A stretch of 64,000 nucleotides of DNA from Staphylotrichum longicolle (GCA_019096155.1 JAHCVI010000004.1:558001-622000); one strand, 5' to 3'; numbered from the stretch's first letter, positions 33,051 to 45,490 are shown. Translations and numbers: made by a program. The notes: generated from the letters alone by a model not told the origin.

Positions 33051-34066
33051 GCTGCCCTTTGGCCTTAAGCGTCTATATATCTTTTGAATGTCCGGTAAAG
33101 CTATAGATAAAAATGAGACTAAGAGACGTTAGCTAGTTATTGTATACTCCGTAGGACTAGTACTTATAGCGAAATCGGGAACGAGACAAGATATACTCGA
33201 CCACTGGTTATAAACCTTCATATAGCACCGTAAAGCCTTTCGTTAACCAAGGCCTAGGCCGCTATCGCTTTCTTAATACGATAATCCTCTATCGTCGAGT
33301 GTTTGTAGTAGTAGCGCGGTGGGCGCGATGAGAGTCGTCTTTACTAAAGCGATTTCTAATAAAATAAGATAGCAGTAAAGATAAGAAGAATACGCGGGCG
33401 TCAAACTAAGGGTTGCGACGAGGCTGAGCTAGCTACTATACCGCGATCCTAGTTGGTAGTATATATACGTATATAAGGCTTCTTATAAGGCAGATAGACT
33501 ATTGGCTACTAACTACGTTAGAGGCCGGGGATTATATTTAGCTCTCTTTGGAACTTTCGAGGAGAGAAACTAGATAATGGAAAGTAGATGGGTCGCTATA
33601 TCTGCTATTTATTCTTTTCCAGGGTGCCTTCTTATTAAACCTGCAATCTAGCTCCAATCTCTAGCGCTTTTAGTATTGAGTAGCTCGAAGAAGCCTTGCT
33701 GAGACAATATCTAGTCTATCCTCCCGATTCTACGCCTACACCCTACCCCTCGACAATTCATTCAAGATGCTCAAGCCGGCTCTAATCATCTGGTTTCCGG
33801 GGTAATAGCGTAGGTAGACCCGCCACACTCTCTCGTACTTGCGGCGGTATGGCAGGGCTCTTACAGACCGAAGGTGCCGGATTCAGTCACGCGGGCAAAG
33901 GGCAGGTGCCGGCTCCTCAAAAGGCAAAGGGAGCTTCTAGCACCTAGTGCTAGCGGATAGGACTAGAACGAGGGAGAGCTTGTGGAACGGGTCCCGACGA
34001 TGGCCCCTAGGATACAATAAGACACGACTATATCTAAATGGCAGGAGACTTCGACGAGTAGACAAG
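33051..34066. repeat. RIPped spacer containing dispersed repeats
   Basis: Bases 33840-33935 share GGCGCCGGCTCCTCA-like sequence with 34.78-34.84 kb and, inverted, with 46.54-46.69 kb. Bases 33915-34120 share the repeat seen at 19085-19310. The first 800 bases show RIPped coding-like sequence that I cannot assign. Confidence 0.45.
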
Positions 34067-34400
34067 CTAGGTCGTCAGGACATTGAGGGAGGGACATGTA
34101 TTATAAAGTAAGCCAATTATTAAAGCCTGATCCTCGCTACTAGCCTTATCCCCACTACCGGCCTCGTCCCTACCCGTCACCGGTCTCATTCCTGCCCTCA
34201 TCCTCACCCCCGGCCTTATGTTCCATAAAGCCGACATCACTGCCGTCGATCCATCCTCGTCCTGAGCCTTGACGTCCACCCCTTTGTCAATAAGAAGCCG
34301 TGCAACGGTCTCGTAGCCGTTCCTTGAAGCCTACATCTATACCGCCCATTCACCCTTGTCCCGAGCCTTGACGTCCGCCAATGGGTAAGCTAGGAGTCAG
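34067..34400 (-). pseudogene. Ankyrin-repeat fragment with repeat-coded tail
   Basis: The minus strand reads ADVKARDKGEWAV, then NGYETVARLLIDKGVDVKAQ, an ankyrin unit. The tail GMRPVTGRDEAGSGDKAS, GLLYNTCPSLNVLTT follows. The ankyrin unit closely resembles those at 42.6-42.9 kb (YEAIARLFIDKGADVKA), so both probably descend from one NACHT-ankyrin family. The tail matches 9830-10033. Confidence 0.65.
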
Positions 34401-35339
34401 AAAAATATTTGAGGAAATGACCTAGTAATCGTCACCGATCCCAAAGACCTGCTCCCCTATGATGAAGTACTTCTATGCTTTCTCCGAGCGGCTGCAACCC
34501 TAACCGTCCCTATATCAATTTCGGCAGCGACGGCGGTTCTTACAGCCTTGCCCGACACCGGTACACCACTCCAAACACAGAGACAAGAGGTGTCTGTGGC
34601 TATGGACGGTAAGTCGGATAGCCGGTAGACGTCGATAAGGAGGCGTCCCATTTGGAGGTTGATAAGGCAGGAGGGAGGGGTAGAAGGGAGGGGTAGGGCA
34701 GGAGGGCGCGGCTATACGGGGCAGGCGCCGACTTTCCATAACGCAGACGAAGCTTCCCACTGACAGAAGGAACCAGATGCGGTCACGCGGAGCAAAGGGC
34801 AGGCGCCGGCTCCTCACAAGGCAAAGGGAGCTTCTGGCAGGATAGAATAAGGGAGAGTGTATGGAACGGGTCCCGATGACGGCCTGTGGAACCCATAGAG
34901 ACACGACTATATCTAAATGGCAGGATTATATATAACTAGAGAGTATAGGATACGGCCCTAGGGCAGGGATACCTAAGGGTCAATTAGGAACAGGCTCCCT
35001 TAGAAGTTGCATAAGCCAGGTCGTCGGGACATCAGAGGAGGGGATACATTTCACTTCTAGGAGCCACGTTCAACTTATACTCAGTGCTACGCCCAAAGCA
35101 GATGATCCCATCTACAACTCTGTATTACAAGCGCCTCTCGTAACGGTGATATGATTACCCTTGGGCAAACGGCGCCGACTCTAGAGCGTTAGGCGACGTA
35201 GGCAGCTCCGTAGTCCTTAACTACCATCTCCGGAAGTCTTCCTCAACCTAAACGGCAAGCCGCCGAATAGCTATACAGACCTGGTAACATCCGTACACGG
35301 TGTACGTATCGCCGATACTTATCCCCTTATATATCATGG
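34401..35339. other. Spacer with partial repeat copies
   Basis: 34790-35050 partly repeats 33.9-34.1 kb and 19.1-19.3 kb. 34720-34830 reverse-complements to 46.55-46.69 kb. No independent gene is recognised. The first 400 bases are less RIPped. Confidence 0.4.
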
Positions 35340-36570
35340 TCTTTACATCCTAGCGATAAGCAAAGTCCACTTACTATATATTGCCGTAGACGTAGATGAT
35401 AGGGAGGACGGGTAGTTAGTGGCCCGGGTCGTAGCTACGGCGCTCGACGACTCTGGCAAGCTGTCGGAAGTGGGCACGCACCTAGTTAGCGAGCTATATA
35501 GAGCCCTCAATCGGCTTAGCCTAAAGAGTTTTAGTCTCGATGCTAATAGCCAGCGGGGTCGGGGCGAAGTCGCTAAGGGTGAAGTGAGTAAGGTCGATAC
35601 CCTCGCTTGCGAGGTCCGAAAGGCGCTTAAAGAGTCCATCGCCTCCTCGTGCCGGCTGGAAAAAGATACTATAGTCTACCTTGTTCTCCCTTAGCATAGG
35701 GTAGTCGTCGTAGAATGTCTTAAGCATATGGTAGAGCGTAATGTTCCGGAAGTCTATCGTATCTTAGCCCTCGAGAGCTTCCTCTAGGATACGGCAATGT
35801 ACTAGATCGTTCTACGCGGGCTTATACTCTATCTTGTCTTTACACTTTAGACTATTCCAGTAGATTCTTCGTATCTGACGATATACTGCCCTTAGCTCTT
35901 CTTGTCCGTCTCCTATTGTATAGAACTAGTCGGGGTACGGCTAGTCGAAAATGCTTGCGTCGGCGCTTATAGATTCCTATAGTTAGGCAAAACATTAGCC
36001 TAAGTCGCAGCGGGCGAAAGTAAGGAGTAGAAATACCTATATCTTACATGAAAAATATCGGGGATTAGAGATTGCCTACTATTAGCGATCTTCTTTAGAT
36101 CGAGAGCTAGGCTTTCCAATATACTAGGGACCGACTTAAGTTCGGTAGTGTTGAGGCGGGCAATAGGCTAGTCGAAGGTACGACGAAGTGCGACCTCTTT
36201 CTTACGAGGGCTGCTTCTTCCCAATCGCGATATGCCACTAGTATTTGCGGAGCTAGTAGATTAGACTTCGCTTAGGGTCTAATCTCGATCTAGATACGGA
36301 TGATCGTTAGTCCTGGAGCGGCAAGGTATAAAGAGAACTAGCACGTAGGAGGTTGGTAACGTATAGAATAGCGGGGGACGCAGCGTCGTCTCCAGATCAT
36401 TGTTACGGAAGTTTGTACTGGCTTGGCGCTATCGCTTGTTTGACTGCCGTGGCGTGACAAGCTCTGTAGTTGGCAACGAATCGGGTCCGTCAGGCATGAT
36501 GACGGTCTGGCCGCCGGCCTTGATGATATAGTCGATCTAGGCCTCGACCGTCGCGTTTAGTATAGGATGC
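35340..36570 (-). pseudogene. PD-(D/E)XK nuclease-like fungal protein, RIPped
   Basis: Minus-strand blocks in order are IDYIIKAGGQTVIMPDGPDS, RQSNKR, PIARLNTTELKSVPSILESL, then MLKTFYDDYPMLRENKVDYS, FFQPARGGDGLFKRLSDLAS and PTPLAISIETK. This order fits a widespread fungal family with a disordered N-terminus and a PD-(D/E)XK-type core, in which VDY and ETK carry the acidic and E-x-K residues. The blocks lie in different frames or are split by TAG codons, so it is non-functional. The family is common in fungal accessory regions; its substrates are unknown. Confidence 0.65.
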
Positions 36571-37422
36571 AAGTGCATATAGGCCAAAAAGATGGTTGGT
36601 ATTGTCGTGGTGTTTTACTTTGCTGCCGAAATCGTGGTTGAAGTTTGAATTAGGGAATAAGGTGAGGGTTAGGTTGTCATGGTGATCCAAATGCGGGGTA
36701 AGTTGGAGAAAGCGGCCAATTACAAGTCTGATGAGCCCCACGGTAAGGCGGCTGCTCCTTAGTACGCTTAGGGTGAGGTTGGTCTTAGCAAACGGCTAGC
36801 TGCGTGGTAATACGGCATTTTAATTTTGTTGTCGTTAGTATCCTCAATCCTTAGTATTCTTAAGAACCATCGCCTTTGCAACTTTCACCGCTACCTACTC
36901 ACCAATATTATTATCAGCTGTATTGTGGCAAAAATCACCATAGATGCCGACCCCGACGTTTGTGCTATTTGCCGGGCTGTCTTTGCTAACCCTGTACCGA
37001 GCTATAGGAACAAATCGGGCGTACTTGTCTATAGGTGTAAGAGAGTATACCTCCGACGATCAAGATGCCCTATATGTGTTTAAATCCGAGACTTCCTCAA
37101 AGACAGGACGGGCAGAGGCATCAAGTCGTTTCTTGCCGGCTTGTTCCGCTCTCGGAGTACATCGGATAAGTCGAGCGACGACGTTGAGGTTCATTTCCAG
37201 CACGAGAGTGACTCTTTAATCTTCTTGGCAAAGTTGAGAATCTCGTCGCCGGTAGTTGCTCAGAGTCGATACTTTAACCTTACTGCTATTCGTCCAACAG
37301 CACCTCTACAACATTTGGGCGAGCTCTATGACCCAACGAGCCAAGGGTATAGCTGCCTTCAAACCCCGATCATATAGCACTACGCTTGCTAATAGATTGG
37401 ACCCTAAATACCTAGACTACCC
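36571..37422. other. Spacer, weakly RIPped
   Basis: Small ORFs only (for example 36826-37083 and 36944-37219). None carries a recognisable domain. Confidence 0.35.
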
Positions 37423-38581
37423 CTACGTCCAAACGCTCCCCCTTTCCTCTACCTGCGGGGCCTCTAAGTCCACATCACCGGCCAGGGGCATCTCCTCTTC
37501 CCTCGCCTCCATTCTCTCCGAGAACATGAACATAAACCCGAACCAGTCTCGAAACATCGCCTGAAGATCCTCCCTCGCATTATACATAGTGATAACTAGC
37601 GTAACAGCCCCAACGCAGGCCGCAGTACCTTGGTCAAGCTCGGCTAGACCAAGCCTAGCGTCGGGGGCAACAACGGAGATGAAGAATATAGAGGATGTCG
37701 GGTCGAGGCCGATGTAAAGAAGAGGTGCAAGACCAAAGCTGACGAATTGGCAGGTTATGTAAGCCGTATGTAAAAAATCATCAAAATCAACTCGAAACGG
37801 GAAGAACCGGATCGGGCTAGTCACTGCCGTGGCGAGAAAACACAAAGGGGGGAAACTAAGTACAAAAGGGGTTAGAAAAAGTAATATCAGGTAGTTGACT
37901 AGAATGGTTACTATATAGTCTCCTACAGCCCTAGGTGTCCCAACCGCCGCAACAACGACCACGGCTACTAGAACGCTAGCGCACGTGACTGTCAGGGCGA
38001 TTTCGGTCAGCTGTAACTATAGCTATAACAGCCGTAGCGTACGCCAGGGTCGAGGGTCTGGAGGCCACCGCTATACCCGCCGCTGGGCGGGGAGCGAGGC
38101 GAAAAGGAGAGTAAGTGCTGGCGGTAGAAATAGCTCGCAGACGCGTAGGGGCGCCGCCAGGCCCACACACGCCTGTAGCACGTCCATCTCGGCGGCGGCT
38201 ACTACGTTGGGGCTAACGAGGTCGTCGTGAGGGCGGAGATCCCGGGCAGCGGCTATAATGGCCATCAGCCGGGGCCGCGCGGCCGGAGAGAGGGCGACGG
38301 CGCGGATGATAGCGTCGATTGCGGCTACGAGGGGGTACGCGACCATGGCGGCAAAGTCGCTCGTTAGTAGTAGCTCGAAGCGCTTCCCCGGCAGCCGGCC
38401 GGTAATTGCTTGTTTTGCGACGTAGGAGATGGCGACGAGTAGCTAGTAGAAAAAGGCGCCGAGGCCGTAGAAGGACGCTATAGCGCCGTAGGGGTCCCAG
38501 TCAATGCTCGGGGTGTCGGTCGCGGTGTCTGCGGGGGTGTTGGTCGCCTTGCGGATTATATCCCGTAGTTCGAGGAATTTC
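37423..38581 (-). pseudogene. Multi-pass membrane protein, RIPped
   Basis: A start at 38581 reads MKFLELRDIIRKATNTPADT and continues as IDWDPYGAIASFYGLGAFFY, KQAITGRLPGKRFELLLTSD, AMVAYPLVAAIDAIIRAVAL and VCELFLPPALTLLFASLPAQ. A second minus ORF (37962-37423) adds further hydrophobic spans (YLILLFLTPFVLSFPPLCFL, FGLAPLLYIGLDPTSSIFFI) and an acidic tail ending ERGSVWT. About six or seven membrane segments are visible. Damage is light: one TAG in the first part and a frame break near 38.0 kb. No family name is recognised. Its 3' end is duplicated at 39.03-39.18 kb. Confidence 0.55.
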
Positions 38582-39029
38582 ATTGTCTAACGTTGTTTTC
38601 GGGTTATTTTGCCTAGTAGTTTCGATAGACTATCGTATCAGTTGCCGAGCGTATAATTAGCGGTAAAGAAGCTGATGTTGACTGGACGTCGAGGTTTGGA
38701 GCCTACTACTATCTTAAGTTGCCTCACCGCGTAGCTGGTGGGGGTTATGCCTATAGCGGATTCCGCTAGTGCGATACGGCTGAGGAGCAATTCTTTCTCA
38801 CAAAATACTTGGGCGAGTACTCCTGACCTTTTCCTATTTAGGCTTAGCCCCCTTTAAGCCTTGATTTGCACACCTACCTTTTTTATCGTACTCTAGTTTG
38901 CCGTTTGATCTCAATTCGCCTACATTTATTGAGAGACTCGTTTATAGCGATGAGGAAGCCAGCTACGTAAAATAGAATATGCACCAAGGCATAAAGTCGA
39001 GCCGATGGACTACTATTGTATATCCTCAT

Positions 39030-39180
39030 CACTCATGCCACCCCTACACTAACAATAACCCATCTAGTGGGTCATGGAGCTCAATTTCCTCCACTTGCAA
39101 GGCCTGTAAGTCTACGTCACTGACCAGGGGCATTTCCTCTACCCTCGCCTCCGAGAATATATATCTGAACAAGTAGGGTG
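39030..39180 (-). repeat. Duplicate of the 3' end of the membrane-protein gene
   Basis: Bases 39090-39150 match 37455-37540 (GCAAGGCCTGTAAGTCTACG against GCGGGGCCTCTAAGTCCACA, then CAGGGGCAT-TCCTCT-CCCT). Both encode, on the minus strand, the EEMPL-DVDLEA-QVEE tail. Confidence 0.75.
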
Positions 39181-39899
39181 GTATCGGGGTATAGGAAAAA
39201 GAATAGGGAACAACCAAATATCATTGTAGCCATTCGGAGCGCCTTCCTAACTTGCCAAAGTCAACACAACCACCTCTCTAAACTTCATCTTCATATTTAT
39301 CGATCAATGGTCTTTGCATATACGCTGCTGCTGCAAAATGGAACTCCCTAACTAGCTTAGCATATCGGTTTGCCACGCCCCTTTCGGCCTGGCTCCAGCC
39401 CAACTAACAGGTACAGTGTACTCCTCCTGAGCGGGTCAAAACACACGCGCGCCTGCCACTGGGTCACGTGACGCACTCAAGTGCTCAAGAATTGATGCCA
39501 AGCGTTCCGCCCTTAGATCACGATAACATTGACGAACTTAAGCTCTCCACTCCGGAACAACTAGCTCAGTGATGGATTGGACAGCTCAGAATCCTATAGC
39601 TACCAGCCCTCTGTATACTTACGCTCAATCCCTCCCGAAACCTTTCCAACCTCGCCCTCCCGGTCATCAAAGTCTACACTTACAACACATCCACGACCAC
39701 AATATCTACGAAATTGAACACTAAACTGCCACCGAAAACAAGACTGTGGTAGGTCTATATATTGCCCTTATCCAAATCCCCTACCTGGCATACAATCGCC
39801 TACGGCAGAACATACAGCAAATTCCTCGTCAAGTTCTGGTATAGATACCACGAGGCCGACGTCTCACTTGTAGGCAGAGTTGCATCCAGGCAAGGCCAA
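39181..39899. other. Un-RIPped island inside the RIPped region
   Basis: CpA is frequent again at about 39240-39870 (for example CAAAACACACGCGCG). No ORF of note is present. It is probably unique sequence that was not part of any duplication. TCACGTGAC at about 39463 is a palindromic E-box-type site. Confidence 0.4.
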
Positions 39900-40960
39900 G
39901 ATAGCGCTTGGAATGGAGCTTAACAAAAGGTCTACGAGGGCAGTAAAGGGGTATTTTGGGTGAGGGGTCCTCTCGTTGATTTCATCTTACTCTATAGAGC
40001 AATTAACCTATTGGCTAAAGTATCTGCTTATTTCGGTATTGGCAATGTAGCTGCGCCCGCCCATGGGCACTAAATCGCTAGCGTCGATAGGCGCACCTTG
40101 CCGCCTGAGTGTATCCGCGTCGAGTGTACGGACTCTAGCTAATTCGGAGCATTTATAGCCGGGGCCTTTGAACGAGATATTGTAGCTACAATTCTAGCTA
40201 CTACTGTAGGTTTCGACGGCAACATTGTATCTGGGAATAACCGCACCGGTGAGAGCTCTTTAAGCTACTACTAGGTCGGCCTGGGCGCTAATATCGTCCC
40301 AATAGTCGAAGAAGGTCTCGTTGAAAGGCGTGTCAACTAAGTCGATCGAGTATGGGACGGTATAGTTCTACCATGAAAGGGAGATTCCCCGGAACCCGTT
40401 GAGTCGGTCCGTCCTCCTCCAGTTCTTCTTCTTTTCCTTTTCGAAATTAAGCGTTCGGATACTATAGTACTGATCCTGTTTAATCTCTGTAAAGGGGGCT
40501 ACTGTCAGGGTGGCTAGGGTAAGAATAACGATAAGGGGAAACAGCCTAATTAGCAGCGTGAGTGAGCTAGTGGGGAGAATGAAACTAGTTGAGCACTCAC
40601 TATACCAATACAGCCAAGCACGTAGCTACCCTTGCCTTTTTATAAACTCCTAGTTAAACATTGACAGCGGCTTGTCTACGGCGGCAAAGAGGCTGTCGAT
40701 GGTCTTGAGCCGTAGTACGTTGCGGATAACAGTCACCTATATCTGCTGCCGGTATACAAAGATGATGGCACCTACGAGGGATGCCTTGGCGGTATAAGAC
40801 AGCAGACTACCAAACCGCATCATGCGGATCTGGTCATCCGCTGCCTTCCTATCGAGGTAGGTGTAGAAGGCGTGGTGGCCGATAGCAAACGCGAATCCGA
40901 GCTAGAACAGGGCGTACATGGGCGACTTTCGGTAGAGCATTTCCACGTATACGAGTCAGT
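39900..40960 (-). pseudogene. Large fungal transmembrane protein, N-terminal part, RIPped
   Basis: The minus strand reads MLYRKSPMYALF, GFAFAIGHHAFYTYLDRKAA, IRMMRFGSLLSYTAKASLVG, then FVYRQQI, TVIRNVLRLKTIDSLFAAVD and EFIKRQG. A hydrophobic segment follows (LLIRLFPLIVILTLATLTVA), then an extracellular-type part (NCSYNISFKGPGYKCSEL). This is the N-terminal layout of a large Sordariomycete family of putative surface proteins with a short N-terminal bundle and a long glycosylated region. TAG codons replace expected Trp or Gln residues. The C-terminal half is missing. Confidence 0.6.
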
Positions 40961-41079
40961 CAGCTGGGCAAAGTGAGGGCTCCCAGAGCCGCTAGGCGGG
41001 GTTGAAGTGTCAGATTGCTGTAGGTAGTATGTAGCGCTATACGGGCTGCAGAGGGCACATTCCTAAAGGGCAATGGTAG

Positions 41080-41607
41080 ATGTTGAGGAGTCACGGGCAA
41101 GCGGAGGAGTCGCCGGACGACTATCCTGCTGGAAAGATTCCCGAGAGACGAAGGGATCCGCGCGCTAGGCTGCTGCTGCTGCCGGGCCAGCTAGCGCGCC
41201 TGACGCTGGTGCTTGACTGTCGCGTGCCGGCGGCGTATGTCCCGCCTGATCTGGATCTAGATCTGAGCTGGAAGGAGGAGGTGTAGTACGAGCTGGAGGT
41301 GGAGGCCTGGTGGTCTCGGGACGTGTTGGTGAACTGCACCGTGGATAGGCCGCTGGCAAAAGCGGTGTTTGGGGAGATTGTTGTTGTTGCTGCTGCTGCT
41401 GCTGCTGTGGCTGCTGCGGGCGGGGATGGGGATCGTGCTGCGGCGTTGTTGGAGTGGCTTCGGCTTGAGCCCGAAATTCCGGCGATGGATTTTGCTACCG
41501 AGTTTGAGAATATGGCAAGGTGGGTTGGACGGACATGGGTGTATAAGCTGGTAGCCACGGCGCCCTCGCTCTTAGGAAGAAGCTTTCAGAAATCCCTGCC
41601 GAACTGA
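41080..41607 (+). pseudogene. Hypothetical ORF with one amber codon
   Basis: One frame runs from 41080 to 41605, interrupted by TAG at 41284-41286. It reads LVLDCRVPAAYVPPDLDLDL, SWKEEV, stop, YELEVEAWWSRDVLVNCTVD, an Ala-rich tract coded by a GCT repeat (about 41390-41420), and EWLRLEPEIPAMDFATEFEN. No family is recognised. The frame is GC-rich and only lightly mutated. Confidence 0.4.
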
Positions 41608-42880
41608 GCAAACTCTTCAGGAGCATGCTAGCGCGGGATCAATGTAGAACTGAAGCGCTACAGCTCTGCATTCTCTGGATTCTCCTCGCAAAGCGGCCTT
41701 TGAGCCCAGCAGAGTTCCGCCATACGCTATGGGCGGGCTTGTTGGAGTAGCGTCTAGTCGATCCCGAGCTGCCAGATAACACATATATAGATGCCGTCAA
41801 ACTAGTCGCGAGTTCTTCGAAGGGGCTTGCTAAGATTACCAAATCTAAGTAGCCGACTGTGCAGTTCATTTATAAATTAGTACGGGACTTTTTAGTAAAG
41901 GAAAAGGGCATCTACAACTTATAGCCTGGACTTGGATTTGACTGGGAGGGTCCTAGCTATAAAATCTTCAAGCGTTATTGCACTATATACCTATATTATC
42001 CAAGAGTATAGGCGATCATCGTCGCGCTAGAGGGCGGAGACGACGAACGGAACGCTATAGCCGAAAAATATTCGTTCCTAGAGTATGCTGGTCAGCAGGT
42101 CCTCTACTACGCTAATACTGCAGCGCCTATAGTTCCCTAAGACGGCTTCTTCATCCAATTCTTTGCTTTAGCAGGAATTAGGGTGATCAACTATCTCGAG
42201 AAGTTCAAAGCTCGGCGGTATAGCTCCTATGCAACCCCGCTCTATATTCTAGCAGATAAAGGGCTAGGAAACCTCGTATATATATAGGATAAAAGAGACC
42301 CGGCTACCGACGTTCCTAGGGAAAGGTACGAGTATCCGCTTTTTACTATATTAGCAAACGGCTATAAAAGTGCTATAACCGTACTTTTAGGCTTATCATC
42401 GACTATCTACGATAGCGTCGATATCACTGAAGGTTTGAAGTATAAAAAGAACTTTAGGAATCACTAGGGTCGGACGCTATTATCGTAGGCTATATAGGAG
42501 GGTAGACTAAGTATTGTAGAGCTGTTAATTCAAGGAGGGGTAGATCTTGATAGAATCGATAGGAGAGGATATACACTACTCTACCGGGCTTTAGAAAATG
42601 GCTACGAGGCTATCGCCTGGCTTCTTATCGACAAAGGGGCGGATGTTAAGGCTTAGGCTAACGATAGATAGATAGTACTGATTTGGGCATTAGGGAACGG
42701 CTACGAGGCCATCGCACGGCTTTTCATCGACAAAGGGGCGGACGTTAAGGCTTAGGACAACGATGGATTGACGGCACTGATGCTAGCTTTACGGAGCGGC
42801 TACAAGGCTATCGCGCGGCTTCTTATCGATAAAGGGGCGGATGTCAAGGCTTAGGACAACGATGGATCGATGGTACTGGT
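41565..42880 (+). pseudogene. NACHT-ankyrin NLR, C-terminal two-thirds, RIPped
   Basis: Plus-strand reading is almost continuous: KKLSEIPAELSKLFRSMLAR, LQLCILWILLAKRPLSPAEF (the winged-helix region after NACHT), VQFIYKLVRDFLVKEKG, YAGQQVLYYANTAAP, then ankyrin units (GRLSIVELLIQGGVDLDRID, NGYEAIAWLLIDKGADVKA, SGYKAIARLLIDKGADVKA). Each ankyrin unit ends with TAG where Gln is expected. The NACHT core itself is not present upstream: the frame is joined to the unrelated ORF at 41.5 kb. The 3' end is cut abruptly near 42880. In intact NLRs ankyrin repeats recognise the ligand. Confidence 0.8.
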
Positions 42881-43829
42881 CAATTAATATTCTTTTGGTT
42901 TGTTTTTAGTGATTTGTGAAGAGCGTACCGGTAGCCAACTAGGGAAGGATTATAGGGATATAGCGCTCCTGCGTCTTGGATCACTGTGATCCTAGTGACC
43001 CAAGCAAAGTATTATAGGGCCTAAAAGGTGATCTAGCATCTATATATACATTTGTACTGTACTCGTTGTGAACCCTTTGACTTTACTGAATCATTACCTA
43101 CCGCCGCGATACTATTGAGTCGTACGATTCGTCTTAGTGATTTGGCGGGGACTATACTCTGTCAGGGAGAAGGAAGTAGGAAGGTATCTACTGGTTTGGG
43201 TCGAAAGAGGGTTCTGTACTGTTAGCTAGCGGCTTCTAAGATCCTGACGACTAGCTAGGGTCAAGTATGCCTTTTCTACCCTGCTATCTACTTTGGAGAC
43301 TGTGGAACCGAGGTGGCGCGCCCTGTCCCGCGCCTCCGCTTGGGCGGGTTTGTTGTCTTTCTTGGTAACCTACAATTCTGCTGACTAATTCTATTGTGGC
43401 TCGGCGATAGGCGCCTGGGCAGCGGGTCCTACGAACTAAGGCATTGCTGCCCCTGTCAAGCTGCAAAGAGCGCTCTGGGCATTGCCTAGGTCTGCTCTAA
43501 AGAACTAAAATTAGACGTTCGTTGTGCGAGGTAGGCCTTGCGACTCTGGCTGGCGGCTAGTCTGTGGGGTGGTCGGGCTGGGTGGATGAGCGACCCCGCG
43601 ACTGGCGGTTGTTGTGGAACTGTGGCGTTTGATGATTGGTCGGTACTGGTGGATCCCATTCCTGCATGCCTGTAGCTATCCATTCCTCGTACGTTACTCC
43701 TCGAGACTTTCTTCCCTGGATATATAACTAGGATCTCGCTCTCCTCTATTCTCATTACTATGGCCTATATTCGAGCCTAAAGTAGCGCCTAAAGGGCGCT
43801 CCTATCGCCGGTGCTAAATTATTAAGGTA
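42881..43829. other. Spacer, possible LTR remnant
   Basis: TATATATAC near 43040, followed by about 100 bases and GATTTGGCGGGGAC near 43145, loosely resembles the end of an LTR plus primer-binding region. No matching second LTR or pol was found. The 43.3-43.75 kb part is less RIPped and has a minus ORF (43486-43755) with no recognised domain. Confidence 0.25.
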
Positions 43830-45490
43830 TTTATTCTTTGTAGCGTTAAAGGATATCTTTTGCTAATATTTGTAGGAAATCGACTCCGGGGTATCTAGCC
43901 GTATAAAGGTAGTTCTCGAAAGCGCGTAACTAGGCGCGCCGAACGTAATCGTCTGCGTCTAACTACGCCGTCTCTATAAGTATGCTTCTATCCTTTGTGC
44001 TATATAGTTTAGAAGTTAACTTTGTATATATAGGATCTACCGGCGCTTGTCTATAGCAACGGTCGTAAGCGTAAGCAATCAATCGAATATGCACTCGATG
44101 CTAGCCCGGACCCGAAGCGATAACGGAAATCCCCTTCACGTCTTACCGAAAACGTAGTTGGCGAGCTAGCGATTAGTAGCGACGTCTATAAACCTACTGA
44201 CCTGGTTGCTTTCTGGGCGAAGGAAGGGTGCTGGCTAGAGGAGTAGGACTGGCCGGAAGAGACTTTAGAGATGGATTTTACTATGGACTGTCTACTTGCG
44301 TGGAAGAAATCCTCGTCTAATCTGTGGAAACGGTCGATCTCTGCTATATCTACGACTTCTAGCGACTAGAAGCCGAGGGAGGAGAAGAGTGCTCTATCCC
44401 GAGACCTACGCTATAAGACGCTGTTTGAGACCTAAGGCAGCTTTATGGATAAGTCTGAACTGGGGATTATCGACGAGAGCAAGACATTGTGTCGAACATT
44501 GCTAGAGATAGCGTAGGTAGAGCCTTAGGATTCCTTGATTCGGTCCGACATCTTCGAATCAACCTGTTGGAGGGTGGAAGATAGAAACGAGGCAAGAGTC
44601 ATTTGGGATATTACGCTGTTAATTGTTCTATTAGTGGAAATCCTTTGTATATATGGTGCTAGCCACCTGAAGTATCTCATCGAGAGTATCAACGAAGGGT
44701 GGAACAACTCGAACCCTGTCACTAGCACTCGTCTATAGCCTGACTACTCTGTTGGGTTTAGACGAGATGCGTTTACTGGGGACTAGCTCGCTAAGTTGTC
44801 GCCGTTTATTGGCAACTTTATCGCCGGGGACTGGTCCTTCTTTATAGCTACATACTATATGTACTTCCCGTTCCTGACTTGCGAGGTGAAGTGCGGCGCT
44901 GTAGCGCTCGAGATCGTAGACTGGTAGAACGCCTATAGTATGACCTTTGCGGTACGGGGTATCGTCGAGCTCTTCTGTGCTGTTAAGCGCGAGGATGAGG
45001 TCAACCGGAAGATCCTCGCCTTCTCTGTCTTATATGACTACCGGTTGGTATGGATCTACGGCCACTACCTGGTGATAACTGGGAAAGATATTAAGTACTA
45101 CCGGCACTCGATCTATACTTTCGACTTCACCGTGTTCGATGGAAAGGACAAATGGACGGCTTATCGTTTTACGAAAAATGTCTACGATATATAGATGCCT
45201 AAGTATTTCGAGAATATCTGCTCTGCTATCGATTAGTTGCCGTCGGATTTGGACTTTGATGTCCCGCCGCTTTCTGAGGCGACTGGGCTTTCCTAGGATT
45301 TAGGAAACCTGATGTACTCGGGTGCCTGCTCCGCTTCTGTTGGCGAGTAGGATAGCTAGGCGAGTATCGCTGTGTAGTAGGCGGAGTAGTAAGCGGTTAC
45401 TCTAGATACTTTATTCAGTGGGGTAGGGGCAAAGAGGAGGAAAGGCCGGATGGATAGATAGTTTACCTTGCTATGAATGTAAAGCCGTAT
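43830..45490 (+). pseudogene. DUF7924-domain gene, RIPped
   Basis: Scattered plus-strand blocks lead to a well-preserved core. SRSWLARCSAAL-type residues in one frame correspond in the next to FLTCEVKCGAVALEI. Then come SMTFAVRGIVELFCAVKRED, VNRKILAFSVLYDYRLVWIY, GHYLVITGKDIKYYRHSIYT, TAYRFTKNVYDI and ICSAID-LPSDLDFDVPPLSE. This is the fungal DUF7924 pattern, where TCEVKCG carries an E-x-K pair that looks like a PD-(D/E)XK strand (inference). Many TAG stops. The 5' half is poorly readable. Confidence 0.65.

Noticed and set aside
43000..43160. LTR with primer-binding site
   Set aside because: No second LTR, no gag or pol nearby and no target duplication; kept only as a low-confidence remark.
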